A stretch of DNA of 64,000 bases from Shewanella sp. OPT22 (GCF_004168585.1 NZ_PGVH01000007.1:163616-227615), one strand, 5' to 3'; counted from the stretch's first letter, positions 38,773-47,838 are shown. The notes: generated by a model not told the origin, from the sequence alone. Program-made: numbers and translations.

Positions 38773-39094
38773 TTAAATGCCTCGAACATTAGTAATACGA
38801 TAAATAACCACCGAGTGGTTTGACCAGTTACAAAAATACTTATTCTATTTTTCGATATCGCCAGAAACTTAACCATCTATTATTAATATCAGAAGAAGTC
38901 TAAAAACGCTGTTAAAAATGACCTGTTCATCAGCCAAACTCAGCGATATGACTATACTAAAAACTATAGCAGCTGCACGTTAAGTGCAAAAAGGTAGAAG
39001 CCACTGCCCTTTAACGATTAAAAAGAGTGAGCATCAGACTTCTAGCAAAACAATTTTTATTCATCTGTGTAGTACCTATTGAAGGAGTTGTAAG
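38773..39094. other. Divergent intergenic region upstream of the translocon operon
   Basis: A 322-bp gap that should contain the promoter of the type III translocon operon. A short inverted repeat TGCAC-GTTAA-GTGCA lies at 38974-38988, about 105 bp before the first start codon. I do not recognise a known binding site and see no SseB/EspA-type filament gene here, although in SPI-2-type clusters it would lie at this position. Confidence 0.5.
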
Positions 39095-39571
39095 ATGAAA
39101 CATGAAGATTTCGATACACTACAAAAGTTCGTTCAAATGGGCGGCTCTTTGAAAATGCTAACGGATATTGAAGATAAAGATTTAAATAACCTTTATCAAT
39201 ATGCGTTACAACTTGTAGCTTTCAAAGACTATCACGGTGCAAGAAACATCTTCTATATGCTTTGGCGCATCGATAGTTGGAACTTTGATTACAATTTCTC
39301 TTTAGGTTTAATGTGTCAACAATTAGATCAACATCACGAAGCCATTTACTGCCTATGTAGAGCTGGAACCCTTCAAATCGATAATCCACTGCCTTCTTAT
39401 CATGCAGGGCTAAGTTATAGTGCGCTTGGAAATTTAGAATTTGCAACTAAGAGTTTTACTGCTTCCTTAAATTGGACAAACGGACGGCCTGAGTTTTCCG
39501 AAGTAGAGACTTCAGCTAAAGAGCAACTGGCTCTGTTAGCAGCTCAAACTGAGGAGGTACAAAATGCCTAG
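39095..39571 (+). CDS. sscA: Type III secretion translocator chaperone, SscA/SycD type
   Basis: A class II (TPR) chaperone that keeps the pore-forming translocators soluble and separate until secretion. The 158-aa protein resembles Salmonella SscA in order and wording: MGGSLKMLTDIEDKDLNNLY, YALQLVAFKDYHGARNIFYM, IDSWNFDYNFSLGLMCQQLD, HEAIYCLCRAGTLQIDNPLP. Three TPR-like helical pairs cover about 30-135. SD AAGGAG lies at 39082-39087. It overlaps the next gene by 8 bases, so chaperone and translocator are translationally coupled. The family resemblance is to the SPI-2/Edwardsiella Esc system rather than to Yersinia Ysc. Confidence 0.9.
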   Translation: MKHEDFDTLQKFVQMGGSLKMLTDIEDKDLNNLYQYALQLVAFKDYHGARNIFYMLWRIDSWNFDYNFSLGLMCQQLDQHHEAIYCLCRAGTLQIDNPLPSYHAGLSYSALGNLEFATKSFTASLNWTNGRPEFSEVETSAKEQLALLAAQTEEVQNA

Positions 39572-41222
39572 TAGTAACGGAATTGCAGGTAAGGCTAGTG
39601 TGCATATTCCCCATGTGGGAACTCCAGACTACAACACTGATCTTAACCCTGATTTAATCGATGCAAACAATCATGCCATCAAAAAAGCAACATCATTACC
39701 GCATTTTAATCAATCTGCTGGTGCATTATTGAGTCATGTTGATGAGCAAGAGAGAAAACAAAAAAAAGAACAAGTGAGCTCTAAAGATTTTGATCAATCT
39801 GTCCAGAATATCCTGAATAATATCATTCACAATGCCATGCCTGGATCGCCAGAAGCAAAGGCAAGTGTTCAATCACTACGTGGTATGAACGGCAAGGCTT
39901 TAACTGGTTTTAGTATGCGACAGTTATCTGGAATGATGGGTAACCTTTGCTTATCTGTCTTCTCAGCAACTGCGGATGCAAAATCGAAAGCCAGTCAGAT
40001 TATGACTAACTCACAATGTGCTATACGAGACGAGAAAGTTAAGGAATATCAAGATCAGCTAAAAAAACAAGTTGATGCAGCAAAGAAAGCTAAAAAGCTT
40101 GGTATTTTTGCTTGTGTTGTAGACTGGGTGGTCAGTATTGCCGAACAGATTTATGGGCTATTCAAACTCATTGAAGGGGCTGTTGAACTCGTTGCCAGTT
40201 TCGGTTGTGATCCAAATGCTTACGCCAGTATTGTTGCTGGTGCAGCTTACTACACAGCAGGTGTAGTAGGCATGGTCAAAGCTGCGGCTGAAACAGCGAA
40301 GCTTTGCGGCGCTGACCCCAAGATATGTGACAAAGTAGCTGAAATTGCTGGTTATATACAACTGGGTATTGAAATGGTTGGTCTTGCGACGGATATTTTC
40401 GGTGCAGGTATGGCCTTTAAAGCAGCAAGTGGTGCGGTAAAAGGAGCGGCTGAAGCAGCAACCAAAGTTGCCGGCGAGGAAGTGATGAATGCCGTCACCA
40501 AAGCAGGTACTGAAGGTGCTGAAGATGGTCTTGTAGAAATGACCGAACAAGGTGTTAATGCGGCAGCTAAAACAATCGAAGAAGTATCTGAAAAAGTAGC
40601 TGAAGAGGTGTCTGAAAAACTTGGCGATTCTGTTGTTACACGAATTCTCAACCAAGGTGTCAAAGAAATCGTCGAGGAAGCGGGTAAAGAAGGCTATAAC
40701 TTAGGTAAAGAAGCACTTAAAGATACGGTTAAAAATGTATTCAAACGCGTTACAAAAGCCTTTGGTAAAGATGCAATTAAAACGATGGTTAAAGACAGCC
40801 TAAAAGAGTCCATGGAAGAAGCTGCAAAACAATCCTCTAAAGGCATCAACCGAAGCCTAACAAGAGTTATTAGCGACATGAACGTAAAAATCATGAAGCG
40901 TTGTGCTACTGCAGCATTGAAAGTCGCCGTAAAAGGCGGGTTTTTAACCGCTGTTTTTGGCTTGGGTCAATCGATTAGCCAAGGTGGTAAAGGGGCGAAC
41001 ACTATCGTTCAAGGTAACTTCACAAAAGCTATCCAAACACTCATAACGCAACAAGGATTTTTAGGCCTTCTCGATCAAGATATGGATTCGAGCAGGAAAG
41101 AGGAAGAGAAACAAATTAAAGACGTACTCAGTAAAAGTGCAACGGTTTTACAAAACGTTAAAGATATGCAAGAGCAAATGATGCAAGTAAGCGTTCAAGT
41201 TGCTGTGAATATTAGTCGATAA
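39564..41222 (+). CDS. sctE: Type III secretion major translocator, SseC/EseC type (SctE)
   Basis: Forms, with SctB, the pore in the host membrane through which effectors pass. The 552-aa protein has no signal peptide. Hydrophobic segments lie at about 179-213 (LGIFACVVDWVVSIAEQIYG), 219-241 (AYASIVAGAAYYTAGVVGMV) and 261-290 (IQLGIEMVGLATDIFGAGMA), preceded by a coil (about 150-178) and followed by a long amphipathic helical region of Ala/Lys/Glu-rich segments (290-440). A further Gly-rich hydrophobic patch is at about 455-475. This layout is that of SseC/EseC/YopB proteins. SD GAGGAGG is at 39551-39557. It directly follows its chaperone. Confidence 0.87.
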   Translation: MPSSNGIAGKASVHIPHVGTPDYNTDLNPDLIDANNHAIKKATSLPHFNQSAGALLSHVDEQERKQKKEQVSSKDFDQSVQNILNNIIHNAMPGSPEAKASVQSLRGMNGKALTGFSMRQLSGMMGNLCLSVFSATADAKSKASQIMTNSQCAIRDEKVKEYQDQLKKQVDAAKKAKKLGIFACVVDWVVSIAEQIYGLFKLIEGAVELVASFGCDPNAYASIVAGAAYYTAGVVGMVKAAAETAKLCGADPKICDKVAEIAGYIQLGIEMVGLATDIFGAGMAFKAASGAVKGAAEAATKVAGEEVMNAVTKAGTEGAEDGLVEMTEQGVNAAAKTIEEVSEKVAEEVSEKLGDSVVTRILNQGVKEIVEEAGKEGYNLGKEALKDTVKNVFKRVTKAFGKDAIKTMVKDSLKESMEEAAKQSSKGINRSLTRVISDMNVKIMKRCATAALKVAVKGGFLTAVFGLGQSISQGGKGANTIVQGNFTKAIQTLITQQGFLGLLDQDMDSSRKEEEKQIKDVLSKSATVLQNVKDMQEQMMQVSVQVAVNISR

Positions 41223-41251
41223 CATACAGATTTTGATATGAGGAATTTATT

Positions 41252-42244
41252 ATGACCAGCATTACACCACTCCACGCAGCTCATATTGCCGCACAAAACG
41301 TCGACATGCTCTACTCCGATGATGATGACGTCAAAGGTGGTAAAAAAGGTAAAGGTAGAAAGCGAGCATTAAGAAAAGGCCAACATCATTCCGCAGCGGG
41401 ACGCCACCAAGGAAATAACAAAGCCCAAAAAGGAAAACATCAACAAGGTGAGATGAATCGTGCCTTAAATAATGAAGTGCATCGCCAACTGGATGAATTA
41501 GATGGTGAAGTACAAGACATGGGTAAACATACTCAAGATTATAAACAAAGGCATGCAGCTTTCGCTAAGCTGAGTAACCACGACAAACTTACGAGTACTC
41601 TAAAGTCAGACGACAAGCTTATTAATGATCTTGGTGATTTGAATAAGGATTGTAATGACTTTTATTCAGCCCTAAAAAAAGATTATGGCAACCTCGGTTC
41701 AGGTGATCTTGACGGTGCTCAAGCTATCGCAGAAATTAACGACCTTATGTATAAATTAGCCAAAATGTTCCAAGCTCTGCGTAATATTGTTCAGGATGCT
41801 AAGACACTGTTCGATAAGCTCAACTGGGATATTAAAATGAATGCCTTAAACCAGAAAATGGATGCGATAGGACAAACTCGTAACGCAGCCATGCTTGGCG
41901 GTGGACTGAGTGTTCTTGGTGCTGCAATTGGTTCTGTTGCAAGTGTCTGTGGTGTTGTTGGTGGCGCAGTAGGTAAAGTCGGAATCGGCGAAAGTCTATC
42001 CATTGGTGGCCAAATGTTCAGTAAACTTTCAGATGGCGCTGGTAGCATGGGTAGTGCACAAATTACTTATGGAGCTGATATCAAAAGAACAGTCGCAGGT
42101 TTAATCGACCAAATTTCTGAGCAATTTTCTAAAGATGTCAGCGATGCATACTCAAGAGCAAATAAAACCTCTGTTGATATGATTTCGCTATTAACAGAAC
42201 TTGTAAACTTGCATAGAGCTATCGAATCCGCACTCAGCAAATAA
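41252..42244 (+). CDS. sctB: Type III secretion minor translocator, SseD/EseD type (SctB), with long basic N-terminus
   Basis: Second pore component. The C-terminal half (about 160-330) has the SseD layout: helix LMYKLAKMFQALRNIVQDAK, then WDIKMNALNQKMDAIGQTRN, a Gly/Ala-rich membrane segment at about 214-241 (AMLGGGLSVLGAAIGSVASV), and a C-terminal helical stretch (VDMISLLTELVNLHRAIES). At 330 aa it is much longer than Salmonella SseD (about 195). The extra N-terminal part has an acidic patch (DDDD, 23-26) and then a strongly basic region (28-65, 16 or so Lys/Arg/His) and a coil (70-145). The function of this extension is unknown. Confidence 0.82.
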   Translation: MTSITPLHAAHIAAQNVDMLYSDDDDVKGGKKGKGRKRALRKGQHHSAAGRHQGNNKAQKGKHQQGEMNRALNNEVHRQLDELDGEVQDMGKHTQDYKQRHAAFAKLSNHDKLTSTLKSDDKLINDLGDLNKDCNDFYSALKKDYGNLGSGDLDGAQAIAEINDLMYKLAKMFQALRNIVQDAKTLFDKLNWDIKMNALNQKMDAIGQTRNAAMLGGGLSVLGAAIGSVASVCGVVGGAVGKVGIGESLSIGGQMFSKLSDGAGSMGSAQITYGADIKRTVAGLIDQISEQFSKDVSDAYSRANKTSVDMISLLTELVNLHRAIESALSK

Positions 42245-42254
42245 TAGGTGAATC

Positions 42255-42650
42255 ATGGATCCAGTTTCTGAATATTTTGAAAGTAAGGGAATTACACCCG
42301 AAACAGCCTACTTCGGAGAGAGTAACTACGAAGTAGGCAAAACGGTCAATACCGAAGAATGGACAATGACATATCGAGTTGAAGAAAACGAAGTGATTAT
42401 TGGTGATTTTGAAACCCATGAAAAATCGCCAAAAGGAATAAAAAGTTCGGTTTCAGCTTTTGTGGAATTACTAAAAAGCTTTAAACAGCTTCCCGGTATT
42501 GAAAAGGTCAAAGGCATGGTGTTATCCAAACAATGCTTCCCTTGGGAAGAAGAGGAGAGAAAAAAGCTAGAACTACTCAAAAAGATATATTTACAAAACG
42601 GAGCGGTAGAAGAACTTGATGGAGAAGGCGATGTTTGGGTTGTCTACTGA
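42255..42650 (+). CDS. sseE: Type III secretion SseE/EseE-like protein
   Basis: The 131-aa protein resembles Salmonella SseE in length, gene position and motif order: EYFESKGITPETAYFGESNY against the LRRHQVF.EPAYLGE region, YRVEENEVIIGDFE against YRIEAKEMIICEF, and a C-terminal LELLKKIYLQNGAVEELDGE against the IL..MGATF.QLDGD region. SseE/EseE proteins support translocator stability or secretion and are thought to be chaperone-like. SD AGGTGA lies 8 bases before the ATG. Fourth gene of the operon. Confidence 0.78.
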   Translation: MDPVSEYFESKGITPETAYFGESNYEVGKTVNTEEWTMTYRVEENEVIIGDFETHEKSPKGIKSSVSAFVELLKSFKQLPGIEKVKGMVLSKQCFPWEEEERKKLELLKKIYLQNGAVEELDGEGDVWVVY

Positions 42651-42698
42651 TTGTTAAAAGCGAGTTCAATTAAAGCGTTATTTCCAAGGAGTGGAATT

Positions 42699-42935
42699 AT
42701 GATGTATTCACGACTCAATATTATCCCATACGATAATGGTTTAAAATTAGAATCATTAAACGAGCTTTGCCTTCTTTCGAACAAATCAGCTGAAGAGCTA
42801 TTGGTTTCGTTCACCCAGCAATCTGCAAGAAATAACAATCCCCATGACTTTCCTTTAAACCTTAAAGGTTCAGATCACAGTCGTTTTTATTACCCGATTC
42901 ATTTTGACACTCAATCAGATACAAAAAAGCCCTAG
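42699..42935 (+). CDS. Small orphan protein at the end of the translocon operon
   Basis: The 78-aa product begins MMYSRLNIIPYDNGLKLESL and ends DTQSDTKKP; I do not recognise it. AAGGAG at 42686-42691 decides the start at 42699 (or 42702); the frame is open from 42651. The gene follows the SseE-like gene by 48 bp and its last codons and TAG stop lie inside the terminator hairpin of the opposing tRNA operon. It may be a secreted protein or chaperone of the system, or a degenerate leftover. Confidence 0.55.
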   Translation: MMYSRLNIIPYDNGLKLESLNELCLLSNKSAEELLVSFTQQSARNNNPHDFPLNLKGSDHSRFYYPIHFDTQSDTKKP

Positions 42936-42952
42936 TGTTTAAACTAGGGCTT
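42922..42952 (-). terminator. Terminator of the tRNA operon
   Basis: GCCCTAGT (42929-42936), loop GTTTAA, ACTAGGGC (42943-42950). Read leftward it is followed by TTTTTT (42923-42928). It overlaps the 3' end of the 78-aa gene and could serve both transcripts. Confidence 0.9.
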
Positions 42953-42959
42953 AATGTTT

Positions 42960-43036
42960 TGGTCGGTGATAGAGGATTCGAACCTCTGACCCTCTGCTCC
43001 CAAAGCAGATGCGCTACCGGGCTGCGCTAATCACCG
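42960..43036 (-). tRNA. tRNA-Pro (anticodon TGG), copy 2
   Basis: A 77-nt cloverleaf on the minus strand: acceptor CGGTGAT / ATCACCG, anticodon arm CTGCTTTGGGAGCAG with TGG, T-arm GAGGTTCGAATCCTC, encoded CCA. Last gene of the tRNA operon. Its sequence is identical to copy 1. Confidence 0.96.
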
Positions 43037-43071
43037 TATCTGGGAAAACTGAAATATCAGTTTTTAAAATG

Positions 43072-43148
43072 TGGTCGGTGATAGAGGATTCGAACCTCTG
43101 ACCCTCTGCTCCCAAAGCAGATGCGCTACCGGGCTGCGCTAATCACCG
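43072..43148 (-). tRNA. tRNA-Pro (anticodon TGG), copy 1
   Basis: The 77-nt sequence is identical to the copy 35 bp downstream; only the gene itself is repeated, not the spacer. Encoded CCA. Follows tRNA-His by 5 bp. Confidence 0.96.
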
Positions 43149-43153
43149 AGAAG

Positions 43154-43230
43154 TGGGGTGACTGATGGGGCTCGAACCCACGACAACCGGAATCACAATC
43201 CGGGGCTCTACCAACTGAGCTACAATCACC
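43154..43230 (-). tRNA. tRNA-His (anticodon GTG)
   Basis: A 77-nt gene including the extra G at position -1 that marks tRNA-His: GGTGATTG pairs with CAGTCACC. Anticodon arm CCGGATTGTGATTCCGG with GTG, encoded CCA. Confidence 0.96.
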
Positions 43231-43277
43231 ACAAATATTTGCTAACAATTTCATGAATAGTGCATTCATTCCAGAAA

Positions 43278-43354
43278 TGGTGCGCCCAGAAGGATTCGAA
43301 CCCTCGGCCTCACCCTCCGGAGGGGTGCGCTCTATCCAACTGAGCTATGGGCGC
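43278..43354 (-). tRNA. tRNA-Arg (anticodon CCG)
   Basis: A 77-nt gene: acceptor GCGCCCA / TGGGCGC, anticodon arm ACCCCTCCGGAGGGT with CCG, T-arm GAGGGTTCGAATCCTTC, encoded CCA. First gene of the operon. The order arg-his-pro resembles the argX-hisR-leuT-proM operon of E. coli, with a second Pro gene and no Leu gene. Confidence 0.96.
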
Positions 43355-43376
43355 TCATCATCGGTTAGCGCGGCGT

Positions 43377-43405
43377 ATAATAGGGATAAATGAATGCCGC
43401 GTCTA
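43377..43405 (-). promoter_or_regulatory. tRNA operon promoter with GC-rich discriminator
   Basis: On the minus strand: -35 TAGACG (43400-43405), 17-bp spacer, -10 TATTAT (43377-43382), followed by ACGCCGCGC. The GC-rich discriminator is typical of stable-RNA promoters under stringent (ppGpp/DksA) control. The transcript start would lie near 43370, about 15 bases before tRNA-Arg. Confidence 0.8.
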
Positions 43406-43571
43406 GTACTGATTTCACTTTTTATTTTATTTGCTCAAGAATTAGCACATTAAGCCGAGTTTTATACATTATTCGATTAAAATTTGACTTGGCAGATAAA
43501 AAAAGTCATGTTAATTCTAGTTGCGATAATAAAAAAAGTGAATAATTCCGAGCTGGAGTGAATACGAACAA

Positions 43572-45458
43572 ATGGATTTTGGCGTAAAGAAACCAGAAAT
43601 ACATCAAAAGAGCAGTACCGTAGGTCGATTAAAGAAACGGATTGTTCGGCTGAAAGACATTGCTTTGCAGTATAAGCAAGCTAAATGTGCTCGAGACACT
43701 CTCATTTCTATTTCAAACATTGCCTCTAAAGCAGAAACCCTCAATTGCTTTTATCAGGGCGTTCATCAACACCTGCAACAAATCATGCCTGCTGATAATT
43801 TTTTTATTGCGACGTTGTGTACTCAGACTAATCGAATCGATATTCCTTTTTTTGTGGATGAAAAAGACGATTGTTTTTTTGTTAATACTGCAGAGCAAAT
43901 CTCAAAAAAGCTTTGGAAAGGTCTGACTGGTCATGTAATCAAAACCGGAGAAACATTCTTATTTTGTGGTAAAGATATTGATGAACAAATATCAGCTCAA
44001 GGAATTACTCCCCAAGGTCCTGGTTGCAAGTCATGGCTTGGAACTCCCATCATGCACGGAGGTACACCAGTCGGCGTTATTGTTGTTCAGAGCTATAGCT
44101 CTTCTGATTGTTATGGACAACCAGAGATAGAACTACTCAGCTTTATTTGTCAGCACATAGAAGGCGTAACCGAGCGCTTAAAGCAACATGCACAATTAGA
44201 GCAAGCTATCTCAATAAGAACGCGTGAACTGATTACGGCTTACAATGATTTAAAACTTGAAGTCACAGAACGCATCAAAGCCGAAAGACTCCAAAGTTCA
44301 CTTTATAAAATCGCCAATCTTAGTCAGTCCTATATTGACGACAATGATTTTTACCACGAACTGCACAACATTCTTTGTGAATTACTTGAAGCAAATGACT
44401 GCTATATTGCCATGCATGATAAGAAAAAGAATTGGCTTAATTTTCCGTTCTACAGTTCAGGGGACTCAAGCAATATTCATGAAGGTCGCAGTTACAAAGA
44501 TGGTTTGACTGAATATGTAATGAAAATAGAAAGGCCAATTTTACTTTCTAAAGATGACATTCTTTTAATGACAGAGCAGAAGTTGATCTTTCAAGAAACA
44601 CCGTTCTGCTTGAATGTCCCTTTAATAAAGCAATGGATGGGCACCCCACTGATCATCCAACAAAAAATTCGTGGTAGCCTCGTCGTCCATCACAATGAGC
44701 AGGATGTTCTTTTTCACGAGAAAGATTTAGAGCTGCTCAATTTTGTTGGGCAACACATTGCTGCGGCTATCGAGAGAAAAGAATCCAAAGAAGCAATGCA
44801 ACGCAGTTACAAATTGCTAGAAAAGCAGGTAGACAAACGTACAAAAGAATTAGAAAAATCGAATAAAGAACTTGAAAAAGAAATCAGTCGACGTAAAAAA
44901 GTTGAACAACAGTTAATTTATGATGCCAAACACGACCCGCTAACAGGCTTACCGAATAGAGCGATGTTTATGGAACGCTTGCAGCAAGCCATTAATCATG
45001 TTCAGCGCCATTCAGATGACACTTTTGCTTTGATGTTTATTGACTTAGACAAATTTAAATTGATTAACGACACACTTGGACATATTGAGGGTGATCGTTT
45101 TCTAGTAGAAACGGCGGATAGGCTAAAGCTTTGTATTAGACAAAATGACACTCTTGGGCGTTTAGGCGGAGATGAATTTGTCATTTTATTAGACAGCATT
45201 CAGCACACCAACGATGCGATTGAAATTGCCGATCGTGTATTGCAGCTCTTATCTCAGCCTTACTCTCTCAATGAACACAAGTTTTATTCTAGTGCCAGTA
45301 TTGGGATAACCATCAGCACACAAACCACATCTTGCACAGAAAATATGTTAAAAAATGCAGATATGGCCATGTACCAAGCTAAGGCTAAAGGACGTGGACG
45401 CTATGTCCTCCACCAGCCTTCTCATACAATGAATCCAACGCCTAAAGTCGCTAGCTAA
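43572..45458 (+). CDS. GAF-GAF-GGDEF diguanylate cyclase
   Basis: A 628-aa cytoplasmic sensor enzyme that should make cyclic-di-GMP. It has two GAF-type sensor domains (about 40-205 and 245-403, each with a WLGTP/WMGTP motif), a charged coil (405-450) and a GGDEF domain (about 455-615). The active-site GGDEF is intact at 532-536 and the inhibitory site RQND (523-526) lies five residues before it, so product feedback is expected. No membrane segment and no EAL domain. The ligand of the GAF domains is unknown. The 3' end overlaps the convergent rep gene by 4 bases. Confidence 0.93.
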   Translation: MDFGVKKPEIHQKSSTVGRLKKRIVRLKDIALQYKQAKCARDTLISISNIASKAETLNCFYQGVHQHLQQIMPADNFFIATLCTQTNRIDIPFFVDEKDDCFFVNTAEQISKKLWKGLTGHVIKTGETFLFCGKDIDEQISAQGITPQGPGCKSWLGTPIMHGGTPVGVIVVQSYSSSDCYGQPEIELLSFICQHIEGVTERLKQHAQLEQAISIRTRELITAYNDLKLEVTERIKAERLQSSLYKIANLSQSYIDDNDFYHELHNILCELLEANDCYIAMHDKKKNWLNFPFYSSGDSSNIHEGRSYKDGLTEYVMKIERPILLSKDDILLMTEQKLIFQETPFCLNVPLIKQWMGTPLIIQQKIRGSLVVHHNEQDVLFHEKDLELLNFVGQHIAAAIERKESKEAMQRSYKLLEKQVDKRTKELEKSNKELEKEISRRKKVEQQLIYDAKHDPLTGLPNRAMFMERLQQAINHVQRHSDDTFALMFIDLDKFKLINDTLGHIEGDRFLVETADRLKLCIRQNDTLGRLGGDEFVILLDSIQHTNDAIEIADRVLQLLSQPYSLNEHKFYSSASIGITISTQTTSCTENMLKNADMAMYQAKAKGRGRYVLHQPSHTMNPTPKVAS

Positions 45459-47470
45459 TCTTTGTTCAGCATTGCTCTTAAATTCGAAATATTGGACTTA
45501 CCAGCACTCACCCTTTCTTGTTCTGACTGCGCAGGCTTTTTGTTTTCCCAAATAACATCGTCTTGTGGCAACTCCATTAAGAATCGACTCGGCTCCGTCC
45601 TAATAACCTCACCATACTGTCTGCGCTCTCGACAAATAATAAACCACAACTCTCGTTGTGCACGAGTGATCCCTACGTATGCTAAACGACGCTCTTCTTC
45701 AACATTATCCTCATCTATTGACGTTTGATGTGGTAGCAGGCCTTCTTCCATTCCGACCATAAATACATAAGGAAATTCTAGACCTTTCGATGCATGTAAT
45801 GTCATCAATTGCACTTGATCACCAGCTTCGTCCTCACTGTTTCGCTCCATCATATCTCGGAGTGTCAAGCGAGTAACCACTTCAGGCAAGGTCATTGGCT
45901 CATCCAAATCATCACCTTGCAGCATTTCAGTCACCCAGCGATATAACTCTGAGATGTTTTTCATCCGCATTTCAGCAGCCTTTGCACTGGTACTGGTTTC
46001 ATACAGATAATCTTCGTAATTAATATTACGAATTAGCTGTTTGATGGCATCAATACCTTCGCCACGGGTTGCGATTTCGCCTGTATCCACAATGAACTTA
46101 CCGAACTTATATAACTCACCGCACGCCTTTGGACTAAGGTGGTGGTTAAGCTCAGCTTCAAAAATCGCACTGAATAATGAAATATGTTTACTGTTAGCAA
46201 AGTTACCTAATATTTCTAATGTCGCAGGGCCGATACCTCGCTTTGGCAGATTGACGACTCTCAGGAAGGCATTGTCATCATCAGGATTAACCACTAAACG
46301 CAAGTAAGCCATGATGTCTTTGATTTCTGCTCGAGAAAAAAATGAAGTACCGCCACTAAGCTTATATGGAATACGGTTGGTCATCAGTGCGCGTTCAAGC
46401 AATCTAGATTGGTGATTACCACGATATAAAATTGCATAATCACCATAACGAGTTTTTCCGACAAACTTATGCCTAATGATCTCTGCCACGACCCTCTCAG
46501 CTTCTTGCTCTTCGGATGCAGCGAGTAAAACTCTTAATGGCTCACCATAGGCGAGCTCACTAAATAGTGATTTATCATAAACATGAGGGTTATTAGCAAT
46601 CAAAATATTGGCTGACTTTAGAATTCGCTGACTAGAGCGATAGTTTTGTTCAAGCTTAATCAACTTTAAGTGTGGAAAATCTTTACCCAATAACACAAGG
46701 TTTTGTGGTTTAGCACCACGCCATGAATAAATCGACTGATCGTCGTCGCCTACGACGGTAAATCGGGCTCTTTCACCTACCAATAATTTCACTAATTCAT
46801 ATTGACTCGAGTTCGTATCTTGGTACTCATCCACGAGTAAGTACTGAAAACGAGTTTGCCAGCGCTCCCTCACTTCAGCGTTATGTTTGAGTAATAGTGT
46901 TGGCAGTAAAATTAAATCATCAAAATCAAGCGCATTGTAGGCTTTCATGTGCTGAGCATAACGTTTGTATAACAGTGCAAAAAGTTGTTGCTGCTCTCCT
47001 TTAGCAATCTTTAATGCATGCTCTGGAATGACAAGGTTACCTTTCCAGTTGGAAATTTCAGTCATGAGTGTGCGCAGTAAATCTTTATCTTCTTGTAATT
47101 CATTTTCTGTAAGCTCTTTTAACAAAGCTAATGAATCTTGATCATCAAACAATGAAAATCCGGCTTTTAACCCAACGACTTTGTACTCTTTTTTGATGAT
47201 TTCTAGACCTAAAGTGTGAAACGTCGAAATCCATAATCCGCGTGATAACTGTTTACCGATGGACTGTGCGACACGCTCTTTCATTTCACGAGCCGCTTTG
47301 TTAGTAAAGGTTACAGCAGCAATGTTTCTCGCTCGATAACCACATTTCTCTAGTAGATAGGCCATCTTATTAATGATCACCCGAGTCTTACCACTACCTG
47401 CTCCGGCGAGTACGAGACAGGGGCCTGAGACATAGTGCACAGCTTCGTTTTGACCAGGATTAAGTTTCAT
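45455..47470 (-). CDS. rep: ATP-dependent DNA helicase Rep
   Basis: A 3'-5' superfamily 1 helicase that removes proteins ahead of the replication fork. The 671-aa product begins [20 protein letters not shown] with Walker [13 protein letters not shown], then DEYQDTN (motif II), [15 protein letters not shown], and [20 protein letters not shown] near the C-terminus. I start at the ATG at 47470: it gives the Rep N-terminus and a length like E. coli Rep (673); the longer frame would add 21 residues. The gene is convergent with the GGDEF gene. Confidence 0.96.
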   Translation of the reverse strand: MKLNPGQNEAVHYVSGPCLVLAGAGSGKTRVIINKMAYLLEKCGYRARNIAAVTFTNKAAREMKERVAQSIGKQLSRGLWISTFHTLGLEIIKKEYKVVGLKAGFSLFDDQDSLALLKELTENELQEDKDLLRTLMTEISNWKGNLVIPEHALKIAKGEQQQLFALLYKRYAQHMKAYNALDFDDLILLPTLLLKHNAEVRERWQTRFQYLLVDEYQDTNSSQYELVKLLVGERARFTVVGDDDQSIYSWRGAKPQNLVLLGKDFPHLKLIKLEQNYRSSQRILKSANILIANNPHVYDKSLFSELAYGEPLRVLLAASEEQEAERVVAEIIRHKFVGKTRYGDYAILYRGNHQSRLLERALMTNRIPYKLSGGTSFFSRAEIKDIMAYLRLVVNPDDDNAFLRVVNLPKRGIGPATLEILGNFANSKHISLFSAIFEAELNHHLSPKACGELYKFGKFIVDTGEIATRGEGIDAIKQLIRNINYEDYLYETSTSAKAAEMRMKNISELYRWVTEMLQGDDLDEPMTLPEVVTRLTLRDMMERNSEDEAGDQVQLMTLHASKGLEFPYVFMVGMEEGLLPHQTSIDEDNVEEERRLAYVGITRAQRELWFIICRERRQYGEVIRTEPSRFLMELPQDDVIWENKKPAQSEQERVSAGKSNISNLRAMLNKD

Positions 47471-47838
47471 TAAAAGCGACTTCCAAAATATGAGTGACGA
47501 TGGAGCTAAAAGAGTAATATAACGTAAACGCACCCAAGACTAATAAAATAGTATAAAAGACGTTTGAGACACCACTCCCCTTTAGGCGAGCAGTTGACTA
47601 TCGTATACAGTGAGTTTTGGGATCAATGATACCAAAGCCTTCTATACTGATAAATATTTGTGAGCGTGATCTAACTATCTGTATCAGAGCTGAACCAACA
47701 TAGCTTAAAACTCATCAGACTGTATACGACGGATAAAAACACGATCAAAATCACATTTTCGTGCGCACCTTTTGCTCGTTATAAGTACAAATCATAAGAT
47801 AATAAATGAACGTTCATTCATTTTTATATTTTGGATCT
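47471..47838. other. Divergent intergenic region, rep / TetR gene
   Basis: A 368-bp gap. It contains an imperfect inverted repeat of TCGTATACAGT...GAGTTTT (47601-47618) against its complement at about 47706-47728 with a 5-base interruption, and the tetR promoter and operator listed next. No gene is visible. Confidence 0.5.
47772..47818 (+). promoter_or_regulatory. Promoter and operator of the TetR-RND operon
   Basis: A -35 TTGCTC (47772-47777), 17-bp spacer and -10 TAAGAT (47795-47800) are followed directly by a perfect 14-bp palindrome AATGAACGTTCATT (47805-47818), which would cover the transcription start. TetR-family repressors bind such palindromes, so autoregulation of the repressor-efflux operon is likely. 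Confidence 0.7.

Noticed and set aside
40352..40894. Antisense reading frames of 66-165 aa opposite the SctE gene
   Set aside because: They mirror the Ala/Lys-rich helical region of SctE, have no ribosome-binding site and low-complexity products. They are shadows.
42960..43148. The tRNA-Pro pair as attL/attR of an integrated element
   Set aside because: Only 35 bp lie between the copies, no integrase is nearby, and both copies are complete; simple gene duplication is a sufficient explanation.
47806..47838. Upstream ATG for the TetR gene
   Set aside because: It lies inside the operator palindrome, within a base of the predicted transcript start, and would add 11 residues foreign to the family.
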